Assembly (NCBI RefSeq): GCF_014635825.1
Contig: NZ_BMDO01000002.1
Coordinates: 310,001 to 374,000, forward strand
Source of the DNA: Mucilaginibacter galii
Lineage (GTDB): Bacteria; Bacteroidota; Bacteroidia; Sphingobacteriales; Sphingobacteriaceae
Direction of reading: 5' to 3'
Length of the DNA stretch: 64,000 nt
The stretch's first letter is position 1; each line of letters opens with the position of its first letter. Both the position numbers and the translations under genes were made by a program. The notes below the pieces were generated by a model. It saw only the letters and a list, made by a program, of their open reading frames with translations. It was not told where the DNA came from and did no database searches. Shown here in pieces: positions 42,385 to 50,890 of the stretch.

Positions 42385-42819
42385 ATGCCACTTCCCCATC
42401 AGGTTATTATTAAAATATCCCGATTTCGTCTTTTGTTAGATGCCAGTGCCGCTTTATTAGTGCCGTTTGGTATCTATTCACTTTTCCACTGGGGAGGCTG
42501 GGTCAAATTCATGATGGCTCTGGTTTGTATTGCCATTGGACTACTTACTATTTTCGCCAACTTCCACGAACTGCTTAAATTTAATGCTCCTCAACTTATT
42601 ATTAGTAAAGACGGTATGCAAACCAGCAACGGTGAATTTTACCCATGGTTGGCTATAAGTAATGAAAAAATTGTTGAACAAGCACAAGGCCGTTACCGCA
42701 GCTACTTTTTGTACTTTGAAACGGCCGATGCAAGCAGGCAAATTGACGTTACTTGGCTAACCGAAAGCCCCTCCAAAATTATAGCCCTTATAAAAGAGTT
42801 TAAGCAAGGCCAGTACTAA
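42385..42819 (+). CDS. Two-helix membrane protein with PH-like C-terminus, unknown function
   Basis: I do not recognise this 144-residue protein. Two helices (about residues 16-34 and 38-56) precede a soluble domain. Its sequence LIISKDGMQTSNGEFYPWLA and the beta-rich YRSYFLYFETADASRQIDV look like a small pleckstrin-type cytoplasmic domain. It resembles the protein at 32572-33156 only in layout. It converges with the neighbouring minus-strand gene, 20 bp away. Confidence 0.55.
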   Translation: MPLPHQVIIKISRFRLLLDASAALLVPFGIYSLFHWGGWVKFMMALVCIAIGLLTIFANFHELLKFNAPQLIISKDGMQTSNGEFYPWLAISNEKIVEQAQGRYRSYFLYFETADASRQIDVTWLTESPSKIIALIKEFKQGQY

Positions 42820-42839
42820 AGCTCATTCCATATTCAAAA

Positions 42840-43568
42840 TTACCCTATCAGTGCTTTTATTGGCTTGATTAAATATTGCGCATAGAAGTTCTTAATAGTA
42901 CCCGGCCGTTTTACAGCGCCTAAGCCTCCGAGGTACATTCCAGCTGCTTCCATTTTAATGAAATACTTTTTGGAGGTTTGTTTGCCAATTTTTACCGTTT
43001 TGGTTTGGTAACCAATGTGCCTTACTTCGAAAGACGGCGTAACTGCCGGTACACTCAGCCTGAAGTTGCCCGCAGCATCGGTAATAACAGATTGTTTATT
43101 GGCTACAATGGTAACCTCCGCAAGCGGTTTACCTTGTTCATCTACCACCTTGCCGGTAATTACTGTACTTTTATTCACCGGGCTTTCTACCATTACTTCA
43201 CCTACGGTAATTTGATCATACTGGCTTTGCACAGTTTTGGCTTTACTAACCGGAGCCTGCGCTTTAACCTGCTGCACAAATGAAAAGAGGGCCAGGGCAA
43301 GCATTAACCGTTTCCATAAACCGGCTTTAGGCAATTGCGGTGTACTAAGCTCTGCATTTACCGCCGCAAACTGCCCGGTATAAATGCGGCCGCATGTATT
43401 GTTGCCAGAAGCGGATAAGTGATCAATGATCTGCTGGTTGGTCATGCTGGTAAAGTCGATGACGTTTTTGCTGCAACTGCTACAAAAACGGCCATTTTCT
43501 GTGGCGCTCATGCCGGCCCAAGATTCGTGGCAAGGCTGCGGTTGTGTAATCTGGGTGATGGTTTGCAT
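42840..43568 (-). CDS. Cys-rich N-terminus, membrane helix and carboxypeptidase-regulatory-like domain
   Basis: The 242-residue protein has an unusual cytoplasmic N-terminus with C13, H14, C29, C32 and C59 (NGRFCSSCSKNVIDF). The pattern looks like a zinc-binding head. A membrane helix follows (about 85-102: KRLMLALALFSFVQQVKAQ). A CarboxypepD_reg-like beta-sandwich in the periplasm (residues about 135-205: VITGKVVDEQGKPLAEVTIV) completes it. The last domain is common at the start of TonB receptors, but here it is a single small protein. Similar stand-alone proteins occur in Bacteroidota, without known function. Confidence 0.75.
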   Translation of the reverse strand: MQTITQITQPQPCHESWAGMSATENGRFCSSCSKNVIDFTSMTNQQIIDHLSASGNNTCGRIYTGQFAAVNAELSTPQLPKAGLWKRLMLALALFSFVQQVKAQAPVSKAKTVQSQYDQITVGEVMVESPVNKSTVITGKVVDEQGKPLAEVTIVANKQSVITDAAGNFRLSVPAVTPSFEVRHIGYQTKTVKIGKQTSKKYFIKMEAAGMYLGGLGAVKRPGTIKNFYAQYLIKPIKALIG

Positions 43569-43840
43569 AATGTTATGTGTTGTTGGTTATGCATAGGATG
43601 CATGCTCATCGACTATTCCATAAAAAAACCTGAAAAATAATTGTCCTGTAAACAGCAGGCTTAACAGGGGCGAAAAGCATAAAATATACAGGTCTATTGT
43701 TTTATTGCAGGAAGAACTTACCCGACTGGAGCTGAATAGGCCTAACGGCAGTATTACCACACACTAACCATATTTTCAGTGGGTTAGCTTGCGTTATTGC
43801 GGCAAAATTTCATAAGTTTGATATACCAAAAATCTACTTT

Positions 43841-44950
43841 ATGAAAAATGATGAATACGTTTCGAGACGTGGCTTTATACGCACAGCGGCCATAGGTGCG
43901 GGTGCCTTAACGCTGAGTACATGGCTGCCGGCCTATGCCCAAACCAAGCCCGGCAAAAAACTGGGTATTGCGCTGGTGGGCTTAGGTGGCTACAGCAGCG
44001 GACAATTAGCGCCTGCCCTGCAGCAAGCACAGCACTGTTACCTGGCCGGCATTGTAACCGGTACGCCTGCCAAAGCAACCGAGTGGGCGCAGAAGTATAA
44101 TATTCCTCAAAAAAATATTTATAACTATGAAAATTTCGATAGCATAAAGAATAACCCAGATATTGATATTGTGTACGTGGTGCTGCCGGTATCCATGCAT
44201 AAAGAATACACCATCAGGGCAGCGCAGGCTGGTAAGCATGTCATTTGCGAAAAACCCATGGCCCTTAACGTGGCCGATTGCCAGGAAATGATCAATGCTT
44301 GTAAAAAGGCCAACCGTATGCTCTCCATTGGTTACCGCCTGCATTTTGACCCCTACCACCAGGAAGTTATGCGCTTAGGACAGAAGCAGGTATTAGGTGC
44401 GTTAACCGCATTTGAGGCGGCCAACGGCTTTAAGTGGGGTAATGGTAACTTTGATGCCTGGCGCCTCAAAAAAGCCATGGCCGGCGGTGGCGGTTTAATG
44501 GATATGGGCGTTTACACCATACAGGCTGCCCGCTACACCACGGGTAAAGAGCCCATTGCTGTAACCGCACGGCAGGAGAAACTACGCCCCGATGTTTTTA
44601 AAGAAGTAGACGAAACGGTATACTTCGAGCTTGAGTTTCCGGATGGTTTAAAGGCCAAATGCCAAAGCAGTTATAACAATAACTGGAGCAGCCTAAAAGC
44701 CACCACACAAAAGGGTAGCTTCGGGCTCGATCCGGGTTTTCCGTACAATGGTATCAAAGGTCAATCTACATTAGGCCCCATCAGCTATCCTCCTATGAAC
44801 CAGCAGGCCGCCCAAATGGACGATTTTGCGCAGTGCGTGAACTCTGGTAAAGCTACCCGCGTACCCGGCGAAGAAGGACTAAAAGATATGAAAGTGGTAG
44901 AAGCTATATACCGTAGCTTGGCTAATGGCGGGAAAAGGGAACTGGTTTAA
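43841..44950 (+). CDS. Tat-exported Gfo/Idh/MocA family oxidoreductase
   Basis: A 369-residue NAD(P)-dependent dehydrogenase with a twin-arginine signal (SRRGFIRTAAIGAGALTLST, ending AYAQ), so it is exported folded with its cofactor. Visible motifs are LGIALVGLGGYSSGQLAPAL, CEKPMALNVADCQEM with the family EKP, and FDAWRLKKAMAGGGGLMDMG. It is close to the glucose-fructose oxidoreductase group. The substrate is probably a sugar or cyclitol. It has no regulator beside it on its own strand except the AraC gene 73 bp downstream. Confidence 0.9.
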   Translation: MKNDEYVSRRGFIRTAAIGAGALTLSTWLPAYAQTKPGKKLGIALVGLGGYSSGQLAPALQQAQHCYLAGIVTGTPAKATEWAQKYNIPQKNIYNYENFDSIKNNPDIDIVYVVLPVSMHKEYTIRAAQAGKHVICEKPMALNVADCQEMINACKKANRMLSIGYRLHFDPYHQEVMRLGQKQVLGALTAFEAANGFKWGNGNFDAWRLKKAMAGGGGLMDMGVYTIQAARYTTGKEPIAVTARQEKLRPDVFKEVDETVYFELEFPDGLKAKCQSSYNNNWSSLKATTQKGSFGLDPGFPYNGIKGQSTLGPISYPPMNQQAAQMDDFAQCVNSGKATRVPGEEGLKDMKVVEAIYRSLANGGKRELV

Positions 44951-45023
44951 TCCGGTATCTGCTTAAACTTTTTGTTGAGTAAACTTTAAGAAATTTATTT
45001 ATCTTGGTAAAAATGTAACACCC

Positions 45024-45845
45024 TTGAGGCCAATAATTTATCAGCCACACCCTGCATTGAGCGGCTTTATTAGCCACATTATGGTCATGGAAGCTACGTT
45101 TCGGCCAGAGTTGGATCACTTGGTATTTCCGTTTCCGCCTACACCCCAGCACAGCATACATTTTTACCCGCGCGACCCTATGCAAACGCAAAGGGTGAAC
45201 AGTATTTTTGAGCAAACACCCGATTGCATTGTGATTGGTCCGCAGGTTACCAAAGTAAATCTCAAAATGGGATCGAACCATTGCATCGTCTCCGTAGTTT
45301 TCCATCCGGGAGGGCTGCACCGCCTGCTTAAAATGCCCATGCACGAGTTGTTTGATCAGGCTTATGAAGCCACCTGGCTTCTGGGCAGCGGACTAAGCGA
45401 GGTGAACTATAAACTGCGTGAGGCCAAGCAGCCCTTGGAAATGAAGACCATTGTAGATGAATATTTCCTTACCAAAATAGTTGCCTCCCCGGTTGCCGCT
45501 TTTGATATGGCCCTTAAACAAATGGTTAAAAGCGACGGCCTGTTGCCGATAGAACTGGCCGCTTCGCTGGCTTGTTTAAGCTTACGGCAGTTTGAACGAA
45601 AGTTTAAAGAAACAATGGGCTATTCGCCCAAAGTGTTCTCCAGATTGATCAGGTTCTCAAAAGCTTACCGTTTAAAAGAGAGGCAACCCCATTTAAGCTG
45701 GACAGTTATTGCTCACACCTGTGGTTATTTTGACCAGATGCATCTCATCCGCGATTTTAAAGAATTTACAGATGCTGTACCGGGTACTATTGCCCTCGAA
45801 ATTAATAGTGTACCCATGGGTTTACAGGCCGGAATGAAGTTTTAA
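45024..45845 (+). CDS. AraC family transcriptional regulator (TTG start)
   Basis: A 273-residue regulator with an N-terminal ligand-type domain (YQPHPALSGFISHIMVMEAT) and a C-terminal AraC helix-turn-helix (ELAASLACLSLRQFERKF, then HTCGYFDQMHLIRDFKEFT). The best start is TTG at 45024, because the conserved N-terminal strand lies before any ATG; an ATG start would lose about 20 residues. The next gene, an NTF2-like protein, starts 67 bp after the stop. Confidence 0.85.
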   Translation: MRPIIYQPHPALSGFISHIMVMEATFRPELDHLVFPFPPTPQHSIHFYPRDPMQTQRVNSIFEQTPDCIVIGPQVTKVNLKMGSNHCIVSVVFHPGGLHRLLKMPMHELFDQAYEATWLLGSGLSEVNYKLREAKQPLEMKTIVDEYFLTKIVASPVAAFDMALKQMVKSDGLLPIELAASLACLSLRQFERKFKETMGYSPKVFSRLIRFSKAYRLKERQPHLSWTVIAHTCGYFDQMHLIRDFKEFTDAVPGTIALEINSVPMGLQAGMKF

Positions 45846-45912
45846 GATGTCGCTTTTGTACTATCGCGCCCGTTACACGCAAGGTAGTTTTGGTGCTATA
45901 AAACAAAGCACC

Positions 45913-46416
45913 ATGAAAAAAAGCATTATTATCTCATTAGCAGCCCTGCTATTCACTTTTAGCGGTTGGGCGCAAAACCGTAAGCAAGATGCTCAGGCCA
46001 TTGAAAAGCAGGTAGATGCTATGGTAATTAGTTGGAACAACCACGATCACAGCGATATGAAAAACTATACCACCCCCGATTGTGATTGGGTGAACATAGT
46101 AGGCATGTGGTGGAAAAACCGGAAAGAAGTTGAATTTAGCACGCAGTTTTACCACGATAGGATGTTTAAAAACACACCGATGAAAAAAAAGAATGTGGCA
46201 ATTCGCTTTATAAGCCCTACGGTAGCCTTAGTGCATTTCACCAGCCATATAGGATCTTTTACCACCCCCGATGGGCATGCAATGCCCGAAGGTGACAACC
46301 TGGCCTTACTGGTATATGTAAAGCAAAACGGAAAATGGTTAATGACCGCCGGCGAAAATGTGGTGGTTGACCCGTTTGCCCAAAAGAATGCCCCGGCTAA
46401 ATTTATGCCTAAGTAG
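45913..46416 (+). CDS. Secreted NTF2-like protein (SgcJ/DUF4440 type)
   Basis: A 167-residue secreted protein when started at MKKSIIISLAALLFTFSGWA. The mature part is a SnoaL/DUF4440-type cone fold (QVDAMVISWNNHDHSDMKNY at the start, NGKWLMTAGENVVVDPFA at the end). Members in this group are often called SgcJ/EcaC oxidoreductases, but most have no proven activity. It follows an AraC regulator and ends at a terminator, so the regulator may control it. Confidence 0.82.
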   Translation: MKKSIIISLAALLFTFSGWAQNRKQDAQAIEKQVDAMVISWNNHDHSDMKNYTTPDCDWVNIVGMWWKNRKEVEFSTQFYHDRMFKNTPMKKKNVAIRFISPTVALVHFTSHIGSFTTPDGHAMPEGDNLALLVYVKQNGKWLMTAGENVVVDPFAQKNAPAKFMPK

Positions 46417-46452
46417 GTAATACAATCGGCAGTTATTGGAAGAGGCCTAACT

Positions 46453-46488
46453 AAAAAAGCTCCGTTGCATATGCAAACGGAGCTTTTT
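46453..46488. terminator. Bidirectional terminator
   Basis: AAAAAGCTCCGTTGCAT pairs with ATGCAAACGGAGCTTTTT with one bulge, between two convergent genes. Confidence 0.8.
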
Positions 46489-46500
46489 GGTATCAAGAAA

Positions 46501-47238
46501 TTAATCTCTGCGGCTGTTAAGCAATTGCAGGTAGTACAGCAATGTAGCCAGCGAGCCCAATGCGGCAACCACGTAAGTCATAGCGGCCCACCAAAGGGCA
46601 TCTTTGGCCTCATCACGTTCCTGGCGGGTTTGCATAACGCTGTAATTATTATCTAACCAGGCCAGGGCACGCCTGCTGGCATCAAATTCAACAGGCAGGG
46701 TAACAAAGCTAAACGCAGTAATTATCCCTAGAGCTATAACGCCAATAAACAACACGGTTGGGCTATGGCTGAAGAATAACAGCATAACGCCAATCATTAA
46801 AGTCCACTGCACCAGTGTAGAAGCAGTTTGCACCACAGGCACCATAGCCGAGCGGAACGTTAGCCAACTATAAGCCTTGGCATGTTGCACGGCATGGCCA
46901 CACTCGTGTGCCGCTACTGCGGCCGCAGCCACACTGCGGCTATGGTAAACATCGGGACTTAAATTTACGGTTCGGTTCTCGGGGTTATAATGGTCGGTTA
47001 ACTGGCCTTCCACCGAGATAACCTGCACATTGGATATACCATAATCACGCAGCATACGCTGGGCAACCTCCGCACCTGACAATCCCGACGATAGACCTAT
47101 TTCGGCATACTGCTTAAACTTGCTTTTAAAGCGCCACTGCACCACAAAGCTTACCAAGGCAATACCGATCATGAGGAGCCACGCTGAGTTGAAGCCGTCT
47201 CCGCCTATGTAACCTAATATCATGAGTATGTTGTTCAT
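46501..47238 (-). CDS. YugP family zinc metallopeptidase
   Basis: A 245-residue membrane protein of the neutral zinc metallopeptidase (YugP/DUF) family. The catalytic H111-E112-x2-H115 is in AAHECGHAVQHA, preceded by the conserved NRTVNLSPDVYHSRSVAAAA. Helices lie at both ends (residues 19-35 and about 150-180). Its substrate is unknown; B. subtilis YugP is uncharacterised. The gene is alone on its strand, with a terminator directly after it. Confidence 0.88.
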   Translation of the reverse strand: MNNILMILGYIGGDGFNSAWLLMIGIALVSFVVQWRFKSKFKQYAEIGLSSGLSGAEVAQRMLRDYGISNVQVISVEGQLTDHYNPENRTVNLSPDVYHSRSVAAAAVAAHECGHAVQHAKAYSWLTFRSAMVPVVQTASTLVQWTLMIGVMLLFFSHSPTVLFIGVIALGIITAFSFVTLPVEFDASRRALAWLDNNYSVMQTRQERDEAKDALWWAAMTYVVAALGSLATLLYYLQLLNSRRD

Positions 47239-47584
47239 CTTAATTGCTATTTTAAGAAGTTGAGCAAAAAGTATTCCGCTGTGGTTTGGTGCGTGTTACG
47301 GTTAATTTTTAGATATTCTTTAATGGTATCAATGTCATTTGTGCAGTAAAGGTGTTAAATTGACATCAGGATATGATAAGCATAGCAGTTTGCAGTATTA
47401 TAATATTGCGTTAGGCTTACCGGGTATTAACGTTAGATTTTTACGGCTGATAAATACTTATTACCCGGGATATATTATGGTGTTATGAGCATGAACTGGC
47501 GTAGGCTAATGCTGTTGGCGAGTTTAAGGTAATGCTGTCTTTTGCACTGCCGCTGAATAGCCAATGTTTGAGTAGCCGGGGTTG
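47239..47584. other. 346-bp gap before murF, no gene seen
   Basis: This stretch between murF and yugP (both on the minus strand) has no open frame longer than a few dozen codons, no clear stem-loop and no promoter box that I trust. I see no repeat that matches the others in the window. Confidence 0.5.
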
Positions 47585-48895
47585 TTAAAACAGGGGCACC
47601 AATCTTTCTAAGGCCATACCGCGCGATCCTTTTATTAAAACCGTAGCATGGTGTACCGGCCTGGCTTTAATGCTGTTCATGGCCTCTTCGGCCGTTGGAT
47701 AAAATGTGCCCTTAAAATTGGCTTGCTGCCTGTAAAACTCTGCCCCCACAAAAATATGCTGGTCGGCTGGTACGGCCAAGGCGGCTTCAATTACGGCTTT
47801 ATGTTCGGCCGCAGCTTCGGCACCCATTTCAAACATGTCGCCCAGTATCATCACTTTATGTTCGGCCTGCATCTTGTTCAGATTAGCAATAGCCACGATC
47901 ATGCTGCTGGGGTTGGCATTGTAATAATCGCAAATGAGCGTGTTGGTTGCCGTTTTTACAATTTGCGAACGGTTATTTTGCGGTTGATAACCTTCAATGC
48001 CGGCATTGATTTCAACAGGACTCAGCTTAAAATAATGGCCTATGCAAATAGCAGCCAGTATGTTGGGCAGGTTGTACTCGCCGGTTAAATGTGAGTTTAC
48101 CTCGTAGGATGGGGCTTCTTTTTCTTTTACCATCCACTGTATAGCCAGGTAAGGCGTGTTTTGCAGCAAGTTGCCGTCAATGGTGTTTAAGAAAGACTGC
48201 TTACCGTAATAGATCACATTTTCGAGGTTGCGGCTTTCCTGCATAATTAACAGATCGTTACTGTCGGAGTTTACAAACGCAATCCCGCCGTTGGCTTTCA
48301 GGTAATCATATAATTCGCCCTTGCCCTTTTTTACACCCTCTACACCGCCAAAACCTTCTAAATGTGCCTTGCCAACATTGGTAATTAATCCGTGGGTAGG
48401 CTGGGCAATGGTGCATAGTAATTCAATTTCTTTTTGATGATTGGCGCCCATTTCAATTACCGCTATTTGGTGCGAGCTGTTGATAGAAAGCATGGTTAAT
48501 GGGACGCCGATGTGGTTGTTCAAATTTCCTGCGGTAGCCAGTGTATTAAATTGCTGCGACAGCACAGCATTAATGAGTTCTTTAGTAGTGGTTTTTCCAT
48601 TGGTACCGGTTAAACCAATTACGGGTATTTGTAACTGCTTGCGGTGGTAACGGGCCAAATCCTGAAGGGTGCTCAATACGTCATCTACCAGGATGGTTTT
48701 TTCGGACGTGCGATAGGCCGCATCATCAATGATGGCATAGGCCGCACCTGCTTCAAGCGCTTGAGCGGCAAAGGTATTGGCATCAAACTTATCGCCCTTT
48801 AAAGCAAAAAATAAACTTCCCAGCGCAATTTTGCGGGTATCAGTGCTGATTACGGGATGCTGTAAATAAAGGTCGTATAGTTGTTCAATGGCCAT
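47585..48895 (-). CDS. murF: UDP-N-acetylmuramoyl-tripeptide-D-alanyl-D-alanine ligase
   Basis: It adds D-alanyl-D-alanine to the peptidoglycan precursor, the last cytoplasmic step in making UDP-MurNAc-pentapeptide. The N-terminal domain has the substrate segment STDTRKIALGSLFFALKGDK. The ATP loop is GTNGKTTT (residues 97-104), with NLNNHIGVPLTML, EMGANHQKEIE and the late DYYNANPSSM. The 436-residue length (start at MAIEQLYDL) is normal. It stands apart from any mur cluster here. Confidence 0.95.
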   Translation of the reverse strand: MAIEQLYDLYLQHPVISTDTRKIALGSLFFALKGDKFDANTFAAQALEAGAAYAIIDDAAYRTSEKTILVDDVLSTLQDLARYHRKQLQIPVIGLTGTNGKTTTKELINAVLSQQFNTLATAGNLNNHIGVPLTMLSINSSHQIAVIEMGANHQKEIELLCTIAQPTHGLITNVGKAHLEGFGGVEGVKKGKGELYDYLKANGGIAFVNSDSNDLLIMQESRNLENVIYYGKQSFLNTIDGNLLQNTPYLAIQWMVKEKEAPSYEVNSHLTGEYNLPNILAAICIGHYFKLSPVEINAGIEGYQPQNNRSQIVKTATNTLICDYYNANPSSMIVAIANLNKMQAEHKVMILGDMFEMGAEAAAEHKAVIEAALAVPADQHIFVGAEFYRQQANFKGTFYPTAEEAMNSIKARPVHHATVLIKGSRGMALERLVPLF

Positions 48896-48901
48896 GCACA
48901 A

Positions 48902-49238
48902 ATATAAAAGAGTTTGACGTAATGAAGTTACGGGATACGTTCAAAATTGCTGCCCTATGTTGTCATTTCGAACGATAGTGAGAAATACTGTTCGAGAAGT
49001 CAGTGCGTTTTGAACTTTAGTGTTGTGCTGAAGAACTTACTTTGTCTCCTCTTGGCCGGAGAGGCCCATTACTTTTGGCATAGCCCCAAAAGTAACAAAA
49101 ACGCCTATCCATCGCAATCCCTGCCACTACACAAGGCCAACTCCCGGCCGGGTGCGCTGGCAGGCCCCCGCTTTTTAATTTCAGTATTGTTTTGAGTAAA
49201 ATTTCAAAGCCCTGTCCTTTGGGGAGGGTTGGGAGGGG
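48902..49238. other. 337-bp gap rich in dispersed-repeat sequence
   Basis: The gap holds a family B-like start (TGTCATTTCGAACGATAGTG at 48961), then a palindrome TTACTTTTGG (49069-49078) with inverse CCAAAAGTAA (49086-49095). Palindromic GGCCGG blocks follow, with a family C repeat at the end. There is no open reading frame that I believe. Confidence 0.6.
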
Positions 49239-49243
49239 TTACC
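49206..49243 (-). repeat. Family C dispersed repeat at the LysE stop codon
   Basis: AAAGCCCTGTCCTTTGGGGA opens the plus-strand reading; read on the minus strand it starts GGTAACCCCTCCCAACCCTC, so the repeat begins at the TAA stop of the LysE gene. It is the reverse complement of the one at 36314-36350, with a few changes. Confidence 0.7.
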
Positions 49244-49862
49244 GATGCGCCAAAATTAACCACAGTTGCTTAACCACATGGTAAGCTGCCAACCCGAAAA
49301 ACAGCACGGCAATACCGGTATTGATCATCTGTGTGCTTAACGCAAATTTGCCTTGAATATAGGTGGCCGATTTGGCGTAGGCGTATAAACACAAAAACGA
49401 ACCGGCTGCCGATCCTAAGCTGAATATCACCAGAGGAAACAGTCCGGGTTGTATCCACTCATGGGCCAGCAGGTAGGTGCCGGCTATCATCCAGAAAATA
49501 ATTTGCATTGGATTCACAATGGCCAGGATGATGCCATAACGGATGCTTTCTTTATCGGAGTAGGTTGATTTAGGGGCTTTTTTGCGGTTAAGCCAGGTAA
49601 TGGTTCCCAGCGTACCAAAAAGCACCACCATGATCCAGTCTATAATGGTTTCTACATGCGGCTGCTCTGATAACCATTTGGCTGCCTGCATAAAAAAGAA
49701 GGTAAATACAAACTCTACGCAAGAAAAAGCCATGATAAAGCGCAAGGCCTGCCGCATGCCCCGGTTAATAGCTAAGGTGGTTAAGGTAAGGTTGATATTA
49801 CCCGGAGGTATATAACCTATAAAGTTGACAATCAGCCCCAGGAAAAAGGTTAGGAAAATCAT
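49239..49862 (-). CDS. LysE family translocator
   Basis: A 207-residue membrane protein with about six helices. It has the LysE signature IPPGNINLTLTTLAINRGMR near residue 18 and a C-terminal INTGIAVLFFGLAAYHVVKQ. Members export amino acids such as lysine, arginine, homoserine or leucine; the substrate is not readable. It ends exactly at a family C repeat. It is divergent from the BtuF-like gene, 100 bp away. Confidence 0.88.
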   Translation of the reverse strand: MIFLTFFLGLIVNFIGYIPPGNINLTLTTLAINRGMRQALRFIMAFSCVEFVFTFFFMQAAKWLSEQPHVETIIDWIMVVLFGTLGTITWLNRKKAPKSTYSDKESIRYGIILAIVNPMQIIFWMIAGTYLLAHEWIQPGLFPLVIFSLGSAAGSFLCLYAYAKSATYIQGKFALSTQMINTGIAVLFFGLAAYHVVKQLWLILAHR

Positions 49863-49962
49863 GGACCCAAAAGTAATCCGTTTTTTGAGATTTGTACGAC
49901 CATTTTATTTGAGTAAGCACCGAATTTAAACTTTCTTTGCATTTCGTAAGATAGAATACTGA

Positions 49963-50889
49963 ATGCCTGCTCCAAAGATCATATCCCTGCTGCCCTCTGC
50001 CACCGAAATTGTTTGTGCCTTAGGGTTAGAAAGCCAATTAGTTGGCCGCTCGCATGAGTGCGATTATCCTGAAACGGTAAAGCAGCTGCCCGTGTGTTCA
50101 TACGACCGTATAGGCGCCGGTTTAAGCAGCTTGGCTATAGACCAACAAGTGAAGCGATTATTGACCAACGCTATTTCGGTATACGAGGTAAATACCGAAC
50201 TTATGAAGCAGTTAGCACCGGATGTGGTTATTACGCAAGACCAGTGTGCGGCCTGCGCCGTATCGCTGCCCGAGGTAGAACAGGCCTTGGCTAATGAGTT
50301 GGAGAAACCTGCCCATATTGTTTCCTTACAGCCCGATAGTTTGGCCGACATATTTGATAGCATACAACAGGTGGCCAGTGCATTAAATGTTGTGCCTGCA
50401 GGTAATGCATTGCTGGAAGATTTACAGGAACGCGTTGACCTCATACAGCACAAGCTCAAATTTGTAGAGAACAAACCCACCGTAGCCTGCATAGAGTGGC
50501 TGGAACCGCTCATGGTATCGGGCAACTGGGTGCCCGAGTTAGTGCAGATAGCAGGCGGTACACCCGTACTGGCCGAAGCCGGCATGCATTCGCCCTATGT
50601 AGAGTGGGTAGATTTGCGCCTGCAAGACCCTGAAATTATTGTAGTAATGGCCTGCGGCTTTTCTATAGAGCGCACGTTGAAAGAGATTGACGTATTGCTG
50701 CAACTGCCCGGCTTTGCCGATTTGCAGGCCATTAAAAATAAACGTTTTTACATTGCCGACGGTAACCAATACTTTAACCGCCCCGGCCCACGTATAGTAG
50801 ATTCAATTGAAATTTTAGCTGAGATCATTTACCCTAAGCAATTTATTTTTGGCTACGAGGGCGAAGGGTGGATAAAGTTTGAAGTGTAG
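49963..50889 (+). CDS. ABC-type substrate-binding protein (BtuF/cobalamin-binding-like)
   Basis: A 308-residue protein of the periplasmic-binding-protein group for corrinoids or siderophores. It opens IISLLPSATEIVCALGLESQ, then has VGRSHECDYP, TQDQCAACAVSLPEVEQ and VSLQPDSLADIFDS. It has no signal peptide or lipobox, so it is probably cytoplasmic or exported in an unusual way. This branch is often annotated as cobalamin-binding without proof. No ABC permease is adjacent. Its stop is 1 bp from the stop of the convergent next gene. Confidence 0.8.
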   Translation: MPAPKIISLLPSATEIVCALGLESQLVGRSHECDYPETVKQLPVCSYDRIGAGLSSLAIDQQVKRLLTNAISVYEVNTELMKQLAPDVVITQDQCAACAVSLPEVEQALANELEKPAHIVSLQPDSLADIFDSIQQVASALNVVPAGNALLEDLQERVDLIQHKLKFVENKPTVACIEWLEPLMVSGNWVPELVQIAGGTPVLAEAGMHSPYVEWVDLRLQDPEIIVVMACGFSIERTLKEIDVLLQLPGFADLQAIKNKRFYIADGNQYFNRPGPRIVDSIEILAEIIYPKQFIFGYEGEGWIKFEV

Positions 50890-50890
50890 T

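Noticed and set aside
49863..49962. Cobalamin riboswitch before the BtuF-like gene
   Set aside because: The 100-bp gap shows no B12-box-like sequence or suitable length.
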